A stretch of DNA of 56,392 nucleotides from an uncultured Prevotellaceae bacterium (GTDB taxonomy: Bacteria; Bacteroidota; Bacteroidia; Bacteroidales; Bacteroidaceae), in contig CAMNCV010000131.1 of the NCBI GenBank assembly GCA_946534585.1, positions 1 through 56,392 on the forward strand. The letters are read 5' to 3'. A program made the position numbers and the translations under genes. Below are positions 33,649-42,980 of the stretch, piece after piece. Numbering within the stretch: position 1 is the stretch's first letter; each line of letters starts with the position of its first letter. Below the pieces are notes generated by a model. It was not told the DNA's origin, did no database searches, and saw nothing but the letters and a program-made list of their open reading frames with translations.

Positions 33649-34389
33649 TTAGTTCTTAATTTTCCTGATGTAATGCAGGCGTTCCTTGAAGTTATTCTGT
33701 TTCAGTTCGGGCGACGTCATCGCCATGCCCAGAGCCATCTTGCTGAAACCACAGGGCTGTATGCGCAGGTTGCGCAGCATGGCAATGGCAGGTGATTCAA
33801 CCAGTCCCTCGCGTTTCAGTTCCACGATGACGTGGTCAGGCATCTCCTTAGTCTCACCATTGAGCATGTTATGAAAGCGCAACCCCAGATCTATCGTCAA
33901 TCGTTCAGTCTTACCTTTGTTCACCAGCGTGATGCGTCTGAAACTATTCTCAATGGTAGGCTGCAGCGTCTTGGCATCATACGGTGTCTTACTGCTGACA
34001 AACTCACGCATATTCTCCTTATTATATATAAGGTCGTCAATCTCTATGCGTTTCTTCTTCGTGCGCCCGTGGTTGTTTTTGTTTTTCACCTCTATAAACG
34101 AAGTGCCGTCAACCTCATACGTGCGCATACGCACCTTGTAGCGCTGGCTGTGGCCGTCGTGGTGAGCCATATACATATCAAGCGCCGGAGTGTCGAGATA
34201 GATGGTGTGGTATGGCAGCAGCGACTCGCCATTTATCTCCTGCACATAATAGTCGCCCTGTGCCAGGAGCAGGAACTTACGCAGTCGGCTGGTCGTCGTC
34301 ACATACTTCGTATCTATACGATTAAGCAGTCTTACATCCTTCATCTCATCAAGCGTGATGGTTGGATATGTCTTTAATAATGTGTACAT
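33649..34389 (-). CDS. VTC-domain protein (polyphosphate polymerase-like)
   Basis: 246 residues. The VTC (triphosphate tunnel) fold is indicated by LLNRIDTKYV, the alternating basic tunnel strands RYKVRMRTYE and SFIEVKNKNNHGRTKKKRIEI, RLTIDLGLRF and VIVELKREG. In yeast Vtc4 this domain makes polyphosphate from ATP; the bacterial members are mostly uncharacterised. Charged tunnel residues Lys/Arg/Glu appear preserved. No SPX domain is present. It is the first gene of the four-gene - strand module and has its own promoter. Confidence 0.85.
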   Translation of the reverse strand: MYTLLKTYPTITLDEMKDVRLLNRIDTKYVTTTSRLRKFLLLAQGDYYVQEINGESLLPYHTIYLDTPALDMYMAHHDGHSQRYKVRMRTYEVDGTSFIEVKNKNNHGRTKKKRIEIDDLIYNKENMREFVSSKTPYDAKTLQPTIENSFRRITLVNKGKTERLTIDLGLRFHNMLNGETKEMPDHVIVELKREGLVESPAIAMLRNLRIQPCGFSKMALGMAMTSPELKQNNFKERLHYIRKIKN

Positions 34390-34422
34390 AACTATTTATT
34401 GTCAGTTAGTTCGTTTCTGACT

Positions 34423-34455
34423 GCAAAGTTATATGTTTTACAAACCATCCACAAA
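34423..34455 (-). promoter_or_regulatory. Promoter of the VTC-DUF4956-DUF2490 operon
   Basis: On the - strand: TTTG (34455-34452), 20 bases, TAACTTTGC (34431-34423). Full consensus spacing; leader about 25 bases before the start at 34389. Confidence 0.75.
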
Positions 34456-34588
34456 TTATTAACTTTCAGCAAGCAAACAAATAAAACTTTTATCCGACGA
34501 AGCCGCAATCTTTTACTTTTATTCACACTCTGGCTTTTTGCATCAACTCCTTTTTGCATTTCACACCCTGCGTAAGTAATTAGTCGAT

Positions 34589-34650
34589 ATACCTAAAAAT
34601 ATGTAGATACTGCAAGGTCATTTAATAATAAAATAGTCATTTTTAGGTAT
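34589..34650. promoter_or_regulatory. 12-base inverted repeat, candidate operator
   Basis: ATACCTAAAAAT (34589-34600) and ATTTTTAGGTAT (34639-34650) are perfect reverse complements with 38 bases between. The right arm abuts the -33 TTG of the porin promoter. It does not look like a Fur box. Confidence 0.6.
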
Positions 34651-34681
34651 TGCACACCTCTGAAAATAGCAGTAATTTTGC
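34650..34681 (+). promoter_or_regulatory. Promoter of the porin-imelysin-DUF1111 operon
   Basis: TTG (34650-34652), 20 bases, TAATTTTGC (34673-34681). Leader about 30 bases. Confidence 0.7.
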
Positions 34682-34717
34682 ACCCAAATTCATAATCGAT
34701 TATAACTCAAAGGTAGA

Positions 34718-36169
34718 ATGATGACAAAAAAGCCTATCATGACAGCCATGCTTGCCTGCGGGATAACAATGGGCGCAATGGCACAGGGAACAAATGCAAA
34801 TGTTGATGGCACCACGGGTGCTACCTATCAAGTTAGGGAGAACACTGACAAAGAGAAGAAGACGGACGCCAAGGACTGTAAGGCGGCAAAACTTATCGAT
34901 GCAGTATCGCGCCTGCACATCGGTGGTTATGGCGAGGCGGTGATGACTCGCAACTATTACAGTCAGAGCTTTAACCGCTACAAATACCCGGAGAGATATA
35001 AGGATGATCCGAGCCACGGCCGTTTCGACCTGCCACACGTATGTCTGAACATAGGCTATGACTTTGGTAAGGGCTGGACGTTCGGCAGTGAGATAGAGTT
35101 TGAACACGGCGGTAACGGCACTGCCGTTGAGATAGAGGCTGAGGAAGCCGGAGAATACGAAGCCGAGGTAGAGAAAGGCGGCGAGGTGAACCTTGAGCAG
35201 TTCTGGATAAACAAGGAGTTCTGGGGCGGCAAGTTCAACATCAAGGCTGGTGAGATAATAGTGCCTGTAGGATATTCCAACGCCTATCATGAGCCAAACA
35301 AGTTCTTCACCGTATATCGTCCGGAAGGCGAGGCTACCATCATGCCAAACACATGGCACCAGGTAGGTCTGTCATTGTGGGGCAGACTGAAGGACTGGCG
35401 CTACGAGGTGCAGTTGCTTTCGGGCTTGAACTCAGAGAGCTTCACTGCAGAAAACTTCGCTCACTATGGTGCAACAAGTCCGTATGAGTTTAAGGTTGCA
35501 AACAACTATGCAGGCGCTTTCCGCGTAGATAACTACTCAGTCAAGGGACTGCGCATCGGACTCAGTGGCTATTACGGCTATACTTTCCGTAATACTCTGC
35601 GTACACCGGGCTTGCCTGGCACAAAGTATGAAAATGTGACGGGAGCACTCGGAATCATAGCACTTGACTTCTCACTGGACCGCTGGAACTGGATAGTACG
35701 TGGTAATGTGGACTTTGCACACTTTGCCGATGCCGACGCAATATCAGAGTATAATCAGGCAAACTGGACACACCACAAGTATCAGGACGGTAACCCACAC
35801 CACTACTCAAACATAGGTAGTAATGCAGTATGCTATGCCATAGAGGCTGGCTACAATGTGTTCTCGCAGATAAGAAAGCTGCGCGAGAAGAATGAGAAGA
35901 TGTATGTGTTCGGTCGCTTTGAGCACTACAACACCATGTGCTCTGGTACGTACAAGTCATTGTATAAATATACAAAGAAATACCGTTGCGCTTTTGGTGT
36001 GAACTATTCACCGATTAAACAGATAACCTTCAAGGGTGAGTATTCATACCGTTTCTTTGAGAAGCCAAACAACAATGGCTTGACATCAGACAGTCCGCTC
36101 TATATACAGTCATACAACAATGAGCCAAGCCTCAGCCTCAGCGTAACATACTGCGGAAAGCTTCTCTGA
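34718..36169 (+). CDS. Outer-membrane porin of the iron/redox module
   Basis: 483 residues with a signal peptide (about 1-23, ending AMAQ). Amphipathic strands with aromatic residues (RLHIGGYGEAVMTRNYYSQ, HVCLNIGYDFGKGWTFG, WRYEVQLLSG) indicate a 14-18-stranded barrel resembling phosphate-selective porins O/P. An acidic insert (EIEAEEAGEYEAEVEKGGE, about residues 131-149) could bind cations at a loop. It is first in a run with imelysin and DUF1111 genes, a combination linked to iron in other bacteria; a role in letting metal or a chelate through the outer membrane is inferred. Confidence 0.8.
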   Translation: MMTKKPIMTAMLACGITMGAMAQGTNANVDGTTGATYQVRENTDKEKKTDAKDCKAAKLIDAVSRLHIGGYGEAVMTRNYYSQSFNRYKYPERYKDDPSHGRFDLPHVCLNIGYDFGKGWTFGSEIEFEHGGNGTAVEIEAEEAGEYEAEVEKGGEVNLEQFWINKEFWGGKFNIKAGEIIVPVGYSNAYHEPNKFFTVYRPEGEATIMPNTWHQVGLSLWGRLKDWRYEVQLLSGLNSESFTAENFAHYGATSPYEFKVANNYAGAFRVDNYSVKGLRIGLSGYYGYTFRNTLRTPGLPGTKYENVTGALGIIALDFSLDRWNWIVRGNVDFAHFADADAISEYNQANWTHHKYQDGNPHHYSNIGSNAVCYAIEAGYNVFSQIRKLREKNEKMYVFGRFEHYNTMCSGTYKSLYKYTKKYRCAFGVNYSPIKQITFKGEYSYRFFEKPNNNGLTSDSPLYIQSYNNEPSLSLSVTYCGKLL

Positions 36170-36186
36170 AAACATCTGGGCCAAAA

Positions 36187-36262
36187 GCCGTTATAACGAA
36201 ATAGCGTAATAACGGCATAACGAAATAACGAGATGGCGACATAACGATATAACGAAATAACG
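36187..36262. repeat. Short AACGAAAT-type repeats with a hairpin
   Basis: GCCGTTAT (36187-36194) pairs with ATAACGGC (36209-36216). It is followed by irregular repeats of ATAACGAAAT-like words to 36262. No T-run follows, so it may be an RNA-processing or partial attenuation site between the porin and imelysin genes. Confidence 0.5.
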
Positions 36263-36278
36263 AAAAAAAAACAAAACT

Positions 36279-37475
36279 ATGACAATCAAGAATCTTTCAA
36301 AGATGGCAGCCATGGCTGCCGTACTCGCCACAGGCTTCGCTTCATGTTCAAGCGACGACGAGGTAAACACAGAAATTGTATCAGGTACTCAGGCAGCGCT
36401 CGACCAGGCGTGTGCCGACTGGAAGACAGCGCGTGCAAACTGGGAGAACTCAGAGGCATTCCTCTTCGGTGCTGCAGATGTCTATTCTATCGACCCACAC
36501 ACTGATACATGGCCGGTTGACGCTGATGCATTGGGAAATCTCTTGCGTGACGAGGACTTCATGAACGACATTGACAACCAGATCAAGACTGCCAGCGTGG
36601 GCATCCTTGGCTATCACGGCATAGAATACGTTTTGTTCCGCAAGGGCCAGCCACGTAACATCAGCCAGATTACAGAGCTTGAATACAATTATGTATGCGC
36701 AGTGGCAAAAGACCTCTACAATGCTACTGCAACACTTGAGGCAACTTGGGATTCTGAAGAGAGCAACGTAGAACGCCACAAGATAGCACTCGCTTACATC
36801 AGCTCACACAAAGGTGTAAACGATGATGACGAGCAGACTGAGGAACTCGAAGGATATACAAATTTCGGCAAGGCTTTCAAGAACCCTGGTACTGGCGACT
36901 GGGAGACAGCACTCGATGCTACACTTGAGATTATCGCTGGATGTCAGGACATCATCGGTGAGGTAGGTGACTCAAAGATAGGTCTGCCTTACTCTCATGA
37001 GGATGATACATATATTGAGTCTCCATACGCTTACAACTCTATCGTTGATTTCTACGACAACATCGTAAGCTGTAAGAATGCACTCTATGGCTCAGTAGGA
37101 GCAACAACTCCTAACACCAATTCTCTCATTTACTTCTGCCTCAACTCAGGTAATACTACACTGAAGACACAGGCACAGACTGTTCAGACAAAGCTTGATG
37201 CAGCTCTGGCTAAAATCAAGGCTATGAAGTATCCATTCGCTATCAATTTTGGTGATGCTTCATGCGGCGAGGCTATCAATGCACTTAGCGAGTTAGATGA
37301 TGCTCTTGAGGAGTTGAAGACTACACTCAGTGGCTATGGTAACGATAAAGTTGTACAGACTCAGTGCCAGAAAATCAACGAAAACTATGTTGACAACGTA
37401 GTGCTCGCTACATACCGCACACTGGCAGACAATGCATACAAACTGTATCAGTCAATCCTGAAAATACAGAAATAA
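36279..37475 (+). CDS. Imelysin-family (M75) lipoprotein
   Basis: 398 residues with lipobox FASC (Cys23). The imelysin motif GxHxxE is present as GYHGIE (His113, Glu116), part of the putative metal site. The family (ICMP, EfeO-like, IrpA) consists of helical bundles thought to act in iron uptake rather than as peptidases. The downstream DUF1111 gene (30 bases away) reproduces the irpA-irpB pair described for cyanobacteria. Many Asp/Glu residues fit metal binding. Confidence 0.9.
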   Translation: MTIKNLSKMAAMAAVLATGFASCSSDDEVNTEIVSGTQAALDQACADWKTARANWENSEAFLFGAADVYSIDPHTDTWPVDADALGNLLRDEDFMNDIDNQIKTASVGILGYHGIEYVLFRKGQPRNISQITELEYNYVCAVAKDLYNATATLEATWDSEESNVERHKIALAYISSHKGVNDDDEQTEELEGYTNFGKAFKNPGTGDWETALDATLEIIAGCQDIIGEVGDSKIGLPYSHEDDTYIESPYAYNSIVDFYDNIVSCKNALYGSVGATTPNTNSLIYFCLNSGNTTLKTQAQTVQTKLDAALAKIKAMKYPFAINFGDASCGEAINALSELDDALEELKTTLSGYGNDKVVQTQCQKINENYVDNVVLATYRTLADNAYKLYQSILKIQK

Positions 37476-37504
37476 TAAGTATAACTATCAAAACATATCA
37501 CATT

Positions 37505-39208
37505 ATGAACAAACTTTCGATCTTCGGAGTTGTTCTTATGGGCGCTACCATCAGCGTCAGTTGTTCATCAACTGACGTTGATGAACCCGTTTCATGGGAA
37601 ATTGGCGATCCGACAACTACCGACTACCCTGAAGACTATTATGCCGGCGGACTGCTCGGCACTACGTCTGTCAACACTGCCAGTGCCTACGAGCAACCTA
37701 CGAAAGCCGTGGAAAACACCAACATGATGACGGCCTTCAACGAGGGTGAGTACCTGTTTGAGAAAGACTATAACTCAAACACCGATGGCGCCTTCCACGG
37801 ACTTGGTCCTGTATATGTGCGCCGCGGCTGTCTCTACTGTCACCCTGGTTACGGTCACGGTGCACGCCAGCTGAACTACAAGGCTGACAACCATCGTAAC
37901 GGTTACCTGCTCGTAATCTATGACAAGGCCACAAACGCCTATATACGTTCGGTGGCAGGCATGCCTCAGACCGGTGCAGTGAAGCCATTCAAGGCACCTA
38001 TCGACGAAGACAAGATCTCCATTGCGTGGAACGAATACACCGACGAATGGGGTAACCAGTTCCCTGACGGCGAGCCCTATTCGCTCATCTACCCAGAGGT
38101 CAAGATTGACTACAGTGCCTACTATGCTCCTGTAGTGGTATCGCGCGGCGGCACCGACGTCACCCTTACCGAGGAACAGTACAACAACGAGATTGGCGTA
38201 CTGCTGGAATCAACCATCGGCATCTATGGCACCGGACTGACCGACGCCATCCCTGACGACTCGATAACCAAGCAGTGGGAAAAGGAAAGCACTTTCTATA
38301 ACAGCATAGGCAAGACAGATGCGCTGAACCCTGCCATGTGGGACCAGTCCACAAACTCATGGAAGAGTTATTACTCTAACTCGCTGCAGGGTGACGGAAC
38401 AAAGTACGTGCGTCGCTACACCTACGCTTTGTCACGCGGTCCGATACTTGACGCCGCCGGTGCCAATGCCATCTGGAACATCACCAACGTGACACGCCCT
38501 GACCGTCGCTACCACTACCTCGACCTTGCCGGCACATACTATGCCACGAAGTCGTCACAAGACCCTGACGTGCAGGCTGGATTTACGGAATACATCAACC
38601 GCATTGACCCTACACATGCACACCCAGAGTGGCATACAGGCAACCTGGAGAGCGACATATACACATACCTCACCAGCAAGACTCTTGACGCGGAGATGTC
38701 ACAGGACCAGTACAAGAACCTCATGATATGGCATCGCGGACTGGCTGTGCCTGCAGCACGTAACACTACCACCGAAGACTTCAAGGAGGGCAAGAAACTG
38801 TTTACGCAGATTGGATGTGCCAACTGTCACCGTCCTTCATGGACTACCGGCGAAGACCACATACAAGACCCTAACAAGCTCTTCGACGATAACGACATGC
38901 CACGCTATCCAAAGCAGAAGATATGGCCATACACTGACTTCGTACAGCACCGTCTGTGGATGAAGAACGACATACGTACGGGCTGGTGCCGCACCACACC
39001 TCTGTGGGGCCGCGGACTGGCAGGCAAGTGTGGCGGTGGCGTAGAGCGCCTGCATGACTGCCGCGCGCGCAACGTCGTAGAGGCCATTATGTGGCACGGA
39101 TGCAGCAAGGAGGGAGGAAAGAGCGATGCCTATAACACCGTGGTGAACTTCCGCAACCTGACAAAGAAGCAGCGTGCTCAGTTGATTTACTTCATAGAAT
39201 CGATTTAA
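37505..39208 (+). CDS. Di-haem DUF1111 (DHOR/IrpB-like) lipoprotein
   Basis: 567 residues with lipobox SVSC (Cys20). Two c-type haem sites CxxCH are seen: CLYCH at 109-113 and CANCH at 438-442. This is the layout of the DHOR family (thiol oxidoreductase/IrpB), related to di-haem peroxidases. It acts outside the inner membrane and needs a cytochrome c maturation system; the next gene encodes one (ResB-CcsA). Role proposed: redox change of iron for the imelysin partner. No distal-ligand assignment is possible by eye. Confidence 0.9.
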   Translation: MNKLSIFGVVLMGATISVSCSSTDVDEPVSWEIGDPTTTDYPEDYYAGGLLGTTSVNTASAYEQPTKAVENTNMMTAFNEGEYLFEKDYNSNTDGAFHGLGPVYVRRGCLYCHPGYGHGARQLNYKADNHRNGYLLVIYDKATNAYIRSVAGMPQTGAVKPFKAPIDEDKISIAWNEYTDEWGNQFPDGEPYSLIYPEVKIDYSAYYAPVVVSRGGTDVTLTEEQYNNEIGVLLESTIGIYGTGLTDAIPDDSITKQWEKESTFYNSIGKTDALNPAMWDQSTNSWKSYYSNSLQGDGTKYVRRYTYALSRGPILDAAGANAIWNITNVTRPDRRYHYLDLAGTYYATKSSQDPDVQAGFTEYINRIDPTHAHPEWHTGNLESDIYTYLTSKTLDAEMSQDQYKNLMIWHRGLAVPAARNTTTEDFKEGKKLFTQIGCANCHRPSWTTGEDHIQDPNKLFDDNDMPRYPKQKIWPYTDFVQHRLWMKNDIRTGWCRTTPLWGRGLAGKCGGGVERLHDCRARNVVEAIMWHGCSKEGGKSDAYNTVVNFRNLTKKQRAQLIYFIESI

Positions 39209-39630
39209 GCTAAAAGTATTGACAATCTGACTGCATGGGCAACGTCGTTTCCGAAGCATGGATTTGCGAACAAATGACGCACTGCCTTGCAACGCAAAAT
39301 AGAGATTTCAGGGCGAAATATATAACAAACCAGTTCGCGTTTGGTAGAAATAATTTTTCCAAAGTTGTGCAAAAACAGGGTAAAAGCTATCATATTACGT
39401 CGCTAAAACGCTCTTTTTACATCACAAAAGCATAGCTTTCACAGTGTAATAGCTATCATATTACATTGTAAAAGCTATGCTATTACAATAATAAGAGAGG
39501 GAAACGGATATTTGCAAAAACATTATTCGCTGACATTCAACGACTTGTGAAAAATGCAAAATCCTTGCCGATTTTGAGTCCAAAATAAGGTTTGGTGATT
39601 TTCATCGCAAGGATTCGCAAGTTAAATACG
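39209..39630. other. Non-coding gap before ccsBA
   Basis: 422 bases without a convincing gene. The middle is repeat locus D (39379-39487). The rest is AT-rich with no clear promoter; a 66-codon frame at 39235-39435 runs into the repeats and is judged spurious. A TTG at 39592 could extend ccsBA by 13 residues. Confidence 0.6.
39379..39487. repeat. 22-bp-period palindrome array, locus D (5 units)
   Basis: Units at 39379, 39401, 39423, 39445 and 39467: GGTAAAAGC-TAT-CATATTACG, CGCTAAAAC-GCT-CTTTTTACA, CACAAAAGC-ATA-GCTTTCACA, TGTAATAGC-TAT-CATATTACA and TGTAAAAGC-TAT-GCTATTACA. The second is the most degenerate. The exact 22-base period holds across all five. Confidence 0.85.
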
Positions 39631-41862
39631 ATGTCATGGCGAACAGAAGAACATAAAACATTTGTGACGAAGAAGATTATATATGTCTTATACATACTCA
39701 TAATCGTGTGTATAGGAATTGCTACCATAATAGAAAAATACAAAGGAACGGCATTCGTAGGTGACAACATCTATGGCGCATGGTGGTTTGCGCTGCTGTG
39801 GGCGATGCTTGCAGCGGCGTCAATGTCATACATGATGCATCGCAAACTGTACAGGCGCGTGGCGGTGATGCTGCTCCATGTATCGTTCCTGGTGATACTG
39901 GCAGGGGCACTGATAACCCACCTGACATCGGCAAAGGGTACGGTAAACCTGAGGATGAACACCGAGACGAGGGAATACGTTGACGAGGACGGAGTGAAAC
40001 GTGAGTTCCCCTTTGCGCTGAGGCTGAAGAGCTTCAACATAGTAAACTATCCCGGAACTGACGCTCCGCTTGACTACCAGAGCATCCTGCAGGCGCAGAC
40101 TGACGGCGAGACGCAAGACGTGACGGTATCGATGAACAACATAGGAAACGTAGAAGGCTACAGACTGTATCAGTCGAGCTATGACAGTGACGGTCAGGGC
40201 GTAGCGCTCGGAGTGTACCATGACCCGTATGGCATAGCAGTGACATACATGGGATACCTGATGCTGTTTGTCAGCATAGTATGCATGTTGCTGTCTAAGA
40301 AGACGATGATACGCAGCCTTTACAAGAAAGCCACACAACCGGTAGTGACACTGCTGGCACTACTGTTCATGGCTCAGAATGTAAGTGCTGACGAACTGCC
40401 CTGTGTTGACAAGGACATAGCCCACAAGATGGGTACGGTGTGTGTGCTCTACAACAACCGTATATGCCCTGTGAACACCGTGGCTACCGACTTCGTAACC
40501 AAGTTGGCGGGCAAGGCTTCATGGAATGGATATTCAGCCGACGAGATATTCGTCAGCTGGATGATATACTACTCGCCATGGGAGAAGCAGAAGCTCATAC
40601 GCATAAAGAGCAAGGAGGTGCAGGAGTTGCTCGGCATTGACGGACAGTGGGCGTCGTACAGCGACTTCCTGGACGAATATCACGAATACAAACTGAAAAA
40701 GGCACTTGACGACCTGAAGCAGGGGAAGGGAACCATTAGCCGCAAGGCACTGATGGAGGCCGACGAGAAATATAACGTGGTGGAGATGTTCTATCACGGA
40801 GAGATGATAAAGATGTTTCCCTACGAGGGAAAGGGAGAGGTGAAATGGTATGTTCCCGGTAATCAGGTTTTACCGAAAGAGATACCCGTCAAAGAACAGT
40901 TCTTCATTAAACAGTCCATGGACTTCCTTACGGAAAGCATAGTGACGGGGCAGAAAGAGCGCTCGCTTGAAATAATCGCCAAGATAAAACTGTTTCAGCG
41001 CGACATGATTGGCGAGGCGTTGCCAAGCCGGAATACCATCAACGCTGAAATAGCGTACAACAAGATGAACACTATGAAATGGCCGGTATTCCTTACGCTC
41101 ATGGTAGGATTGGTAATGTGTGTGGTCATCTCAGCATCATGGAAGAAGTGCCGTGAGCGCTGGTTTAAGATAGTAACCACAGGGTACGTGGCGTTGTTGG
41201 CACTGTATCTCACCGTCCTGCTCTGCCTGCGCTGGTGGGTTGGCGGACATGTGCCCGTCAGCAACGGCTATGAGACGATGCAGTTCATGGCGTGGGCATT
41301 GCTCATCATGACCATGGCGATGTATCGCAAGTTCCCGATAATGATAGGCTTCGGCACGCTGGTGGCAGCCTTCTGCCTGCTTGTGGCAATGATAGCGAGC
41401 GGAACGCCGCAGATAACGCCGCTGATGCCGGTGTTGCAGTCGCCGCTGTTGTCCATACACGTGATGACGGTTATGTGTGCATACGCCCTCTTCGCCTTGC
41501 AGGTATTGCTTGGCATACAGGGACTGTGGCTCATTCACGGCAATAAGACGCAGCAGGTGGAGAAGAATACCGCATTGTCACAATTACTACTCTATCCGGC
41601 AGTATTCCTGCTTGCCATAGGCATGTTCCTCGGAGCCGTATGGGCTAACGTGTCATGGGGTACTTACTGGTCATGGGATCCGAAAGAAACATGGGCTCTG
41701 ATTACATTTATGGTATATGCAGCACCAATGCACAAAACATCAATAGGAAAGTTCAATAGTCCGAAGTTCTATCATATATATATAGTAGGTGCTTTCCTTA
41801 CGGTACTCATTACATACTTCGGAGTGAATTATCTGCTGGGCGGAATGCATAGTTATGCATGA
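39631..41862 (+). CDS. ccsBA: Fused ResB-CcsA cytochrome c biogenesis protein
   Basis: System II haem export and ligation: attaches haem to CxxCH proteins outside the inner membrane. The ResB (CcsB) part covers about residues 1-270 with transmembrane helices near 15-35, 48-65, 75-95 and 200-220. A large extracytoplasmic region (about 250-460) follows, and the CcsA part has several helices with the WWD-like motif WGTYWSWDPKETWALITF near residue 685 and conserved histidines. I chose ATG 39631; TTG 39592 is less likely. 743 residues. Its likely client here is the di-haem protein encoded just upstream. Confidence 0.9.
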   Translation: MSWRTEEHKTFVTKKIIYVLYILIIVCIGIATIIEKYKGTAFVGDNIYGAWWFALLWAMLAAASMSYMMHRKLYRRVAVMLLHVSFLVILAGALITHLTSAKGTVNLRMNTETREYVDEDGVKREFPFALRLKSFNIVNYPGTDAPLDYQSILQAQTDGETQDVTVSMNNIGNVEGYRLYQSSYDSDGQGVALGVYHDPYGIAVTYMGYLMLFVSIVCMLLSKKTMIRSLYKKATQPVVTLLALLFMAQNVSADELPCVDKDIAHKMGTVCVLYNNRICPVNTVATDFVTKLAGKASWNGYSADEIFVSWMIYYSPWEKQKLIRIKSKEVQELLGIDGQWASYSDFLDEYHEYKLKKALDDLKQGKGTISRKALMEADEKYNVVEMFYHGEMIKMFPYEGKGEVKWYVPGNQVLPKEIPVKEQFFIKQSMDFLTESIVTGQKERSLEIIAKIKLFQRDMIGEALPSRNTINAEIAYNKMNTMKWPVFLTLMVGLVMCVVISASWKKCRERWFKIVTTGYVALLALYLTVLLCLRWWVGGHVPVSNGYETMQFMAWALLIMTMAMYRKFPIMIGFGTLVAAFCLLVAMIASGTPQITPLMPVLQSPLLSIHVMTVMCAYALFALQVLLGIQGLWLIHGNKTQQVEKNTALSQLLLYPAVFLLAIGMFLGAVWANVSWGTYWSWDPKETWALITFMVYAAPMHKTSIGKFNSPKFYHIYIVGAFLTVLITYFGVNYLLGGMHSYA

Positions 41863-41887
41863 TTTAAGTATTTTTAACAAGTATAAA

Positions 41888-41920
41888 GCAAAGGTTGGGA
41901 AATAAAACCAACCTTTTTGC
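41888..41920 (+). terminator. Terminator after ccsBA
   Basis: AAGGTTGG (41891-41898) and CCAACCTT (41908-41915) with a 9-base A-rich loop, followed by TTTGCG. It ends 13 bases before porP, whose own promoter is not obvious. Confidence 0.7.
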
Positions 41921-41932
41921 GTTTATAAAAAA

Positions 41933-42877
41933 GTGAACAAGTGTAGATACGTCATATTATCTGTGATTATAACGCTGGTGTCAGCTGAGGCATTGGCGCA
42001 GTATGACCCATATTTCTCTCACTACTTCGATCTCGAACCTCTGTACAACCCCGCTACTGTTGGCAAGCAAGACCAACTGAACATAACAGGTACATACGCC
42101 ATGTCACTGGCAGGTTTTGACAACGCACCGAAGACATTCGTAATAGCAGGCGACATTCCTTTCGTGGCTTTGAAGCAGATTCATGGTGTGGGAGCCGAAC
42201 TAATGAGTGACCAAATTGGTCTGTTCGTACATCAGAGAATAAGTTTGAAATACGCACTACGCAAGCAAATGGCAGGAGGTTGGTTCTCGGGAGGTTTGAA
42301 ATTAGGCTTACTCAACGAGAAATGGGATGGCGGAAAACTTGTCTTAGGAGCAGAAACAAATGATAAGGTACTGCCTTCGAGCACTGTTGACGGTAACGGT
42401 ATTGACCTTGGACTGGGTTTCTTCTATCAGCGTAAGAACTGGTATGCAGGAATAAGTGCTCAACATCTGACCTACCCCACAATAGAGCTTGGCACGTCAA
42501 ATATACTTAACGTTTCAGCATCATACTATGCCACGGGCGGAATAACATTCCAACTACGCAACCCTTTGCTGAAAGTAGCGCTCTCAGGACTGGTACAGAG
42601 CGACCTCGTAGCCTACAGAGGCGACATGACCGGACGACTTATATACACCTATGATGACCAAATGATGTACGGAGGCATAGGATACAGTCCAACGAACTCT
42701 GTGACACTGCTCGTAGGGGGAAAGTTTCATGGCGTAGTAATAGGATACTCGTTTGAGATATACACCAACGGCATTAGCATTAAAAACGGTTCACATGAAC
42801 TCTTCGTGGGTTACCAGACCGACATCGAACTGGGTAAAAAAGGCAAAAACAGGCATCAGACCACAAGAACTCTGTAA
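41933..42877 (+). CDS. porP: PorP/SprF-family type IX secretion protein
   Basis: 314 residues with a signal peptide ending ALAQ (about residue 22). The mature start YDPYFSHYFDLEPLYNPATVG is the hallmark of PorP/SprF, which form outer-membrane barrels that hold motor or adhesin partners in type IX secretion. The start is GTG 41933. It lies directly upstream of gldKLMN as in other Bacteroidetes. The C-terminal end is basic (GKKGKNRHQTTRTL) after a strand LFVGYQTDIEL. Confidence 0.9.
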   Translation: MNKCRYVILSVIITLVSAEALAQYDPYFSHYFDLEPLYNPATVGKQDQLNITGTYAMSLAGFDNAPKTFVIAGDIPFVALKQIHGVGAELMSDQIGLFVHQRISLKYALRKQMAGGWFSGGLKLGLLNEKWDGGKLVLGAETNDKVLPSSTVDGNGIDLGLGFFYQRKNWYAGISAQHLTYPTIELGTSNILNVSASYYATGGITFQLRNPLLKVALSGLVQSDLVAYRGDMTGRLIYTYDDQMMYGGIGYSPTNSVTLLVGGKFHGVVIGYSFEIYTNGISIKNGSHELFVGYQTDIELGKKGKNRHQTTRTL

Positions 42878-42980
42878 CACATTCCATCTGTTAACTCATC
42901 AGAGAACACTTACAATCTGAAAAGCCAAGACAATCTAAGAATTGCGCAACAAACATAAGAAAAGAAAACAAACATAACAT

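Larger units (their letters stand above)
34390..34717. promoter_or_regulatory. Divergent regulatory region between VTC module and porin module
   Basis: This 328-base gap has no gene. It holds a - strand promoter for the VTC module (34423-34455), an AT-rich middle, a 12-base inverted repeat (34589-34600 and 34639-34650) and a + strand promoter for the porin operon (34649-34681). Confidence 0.7.

Noticed and set aside
39235..39435. Small + strand frame of 66 codons after the DUF1111 gene
   Set aside because: Its last third is made of the repeat array, no promoter or start signal is evident, and no family is recognised.
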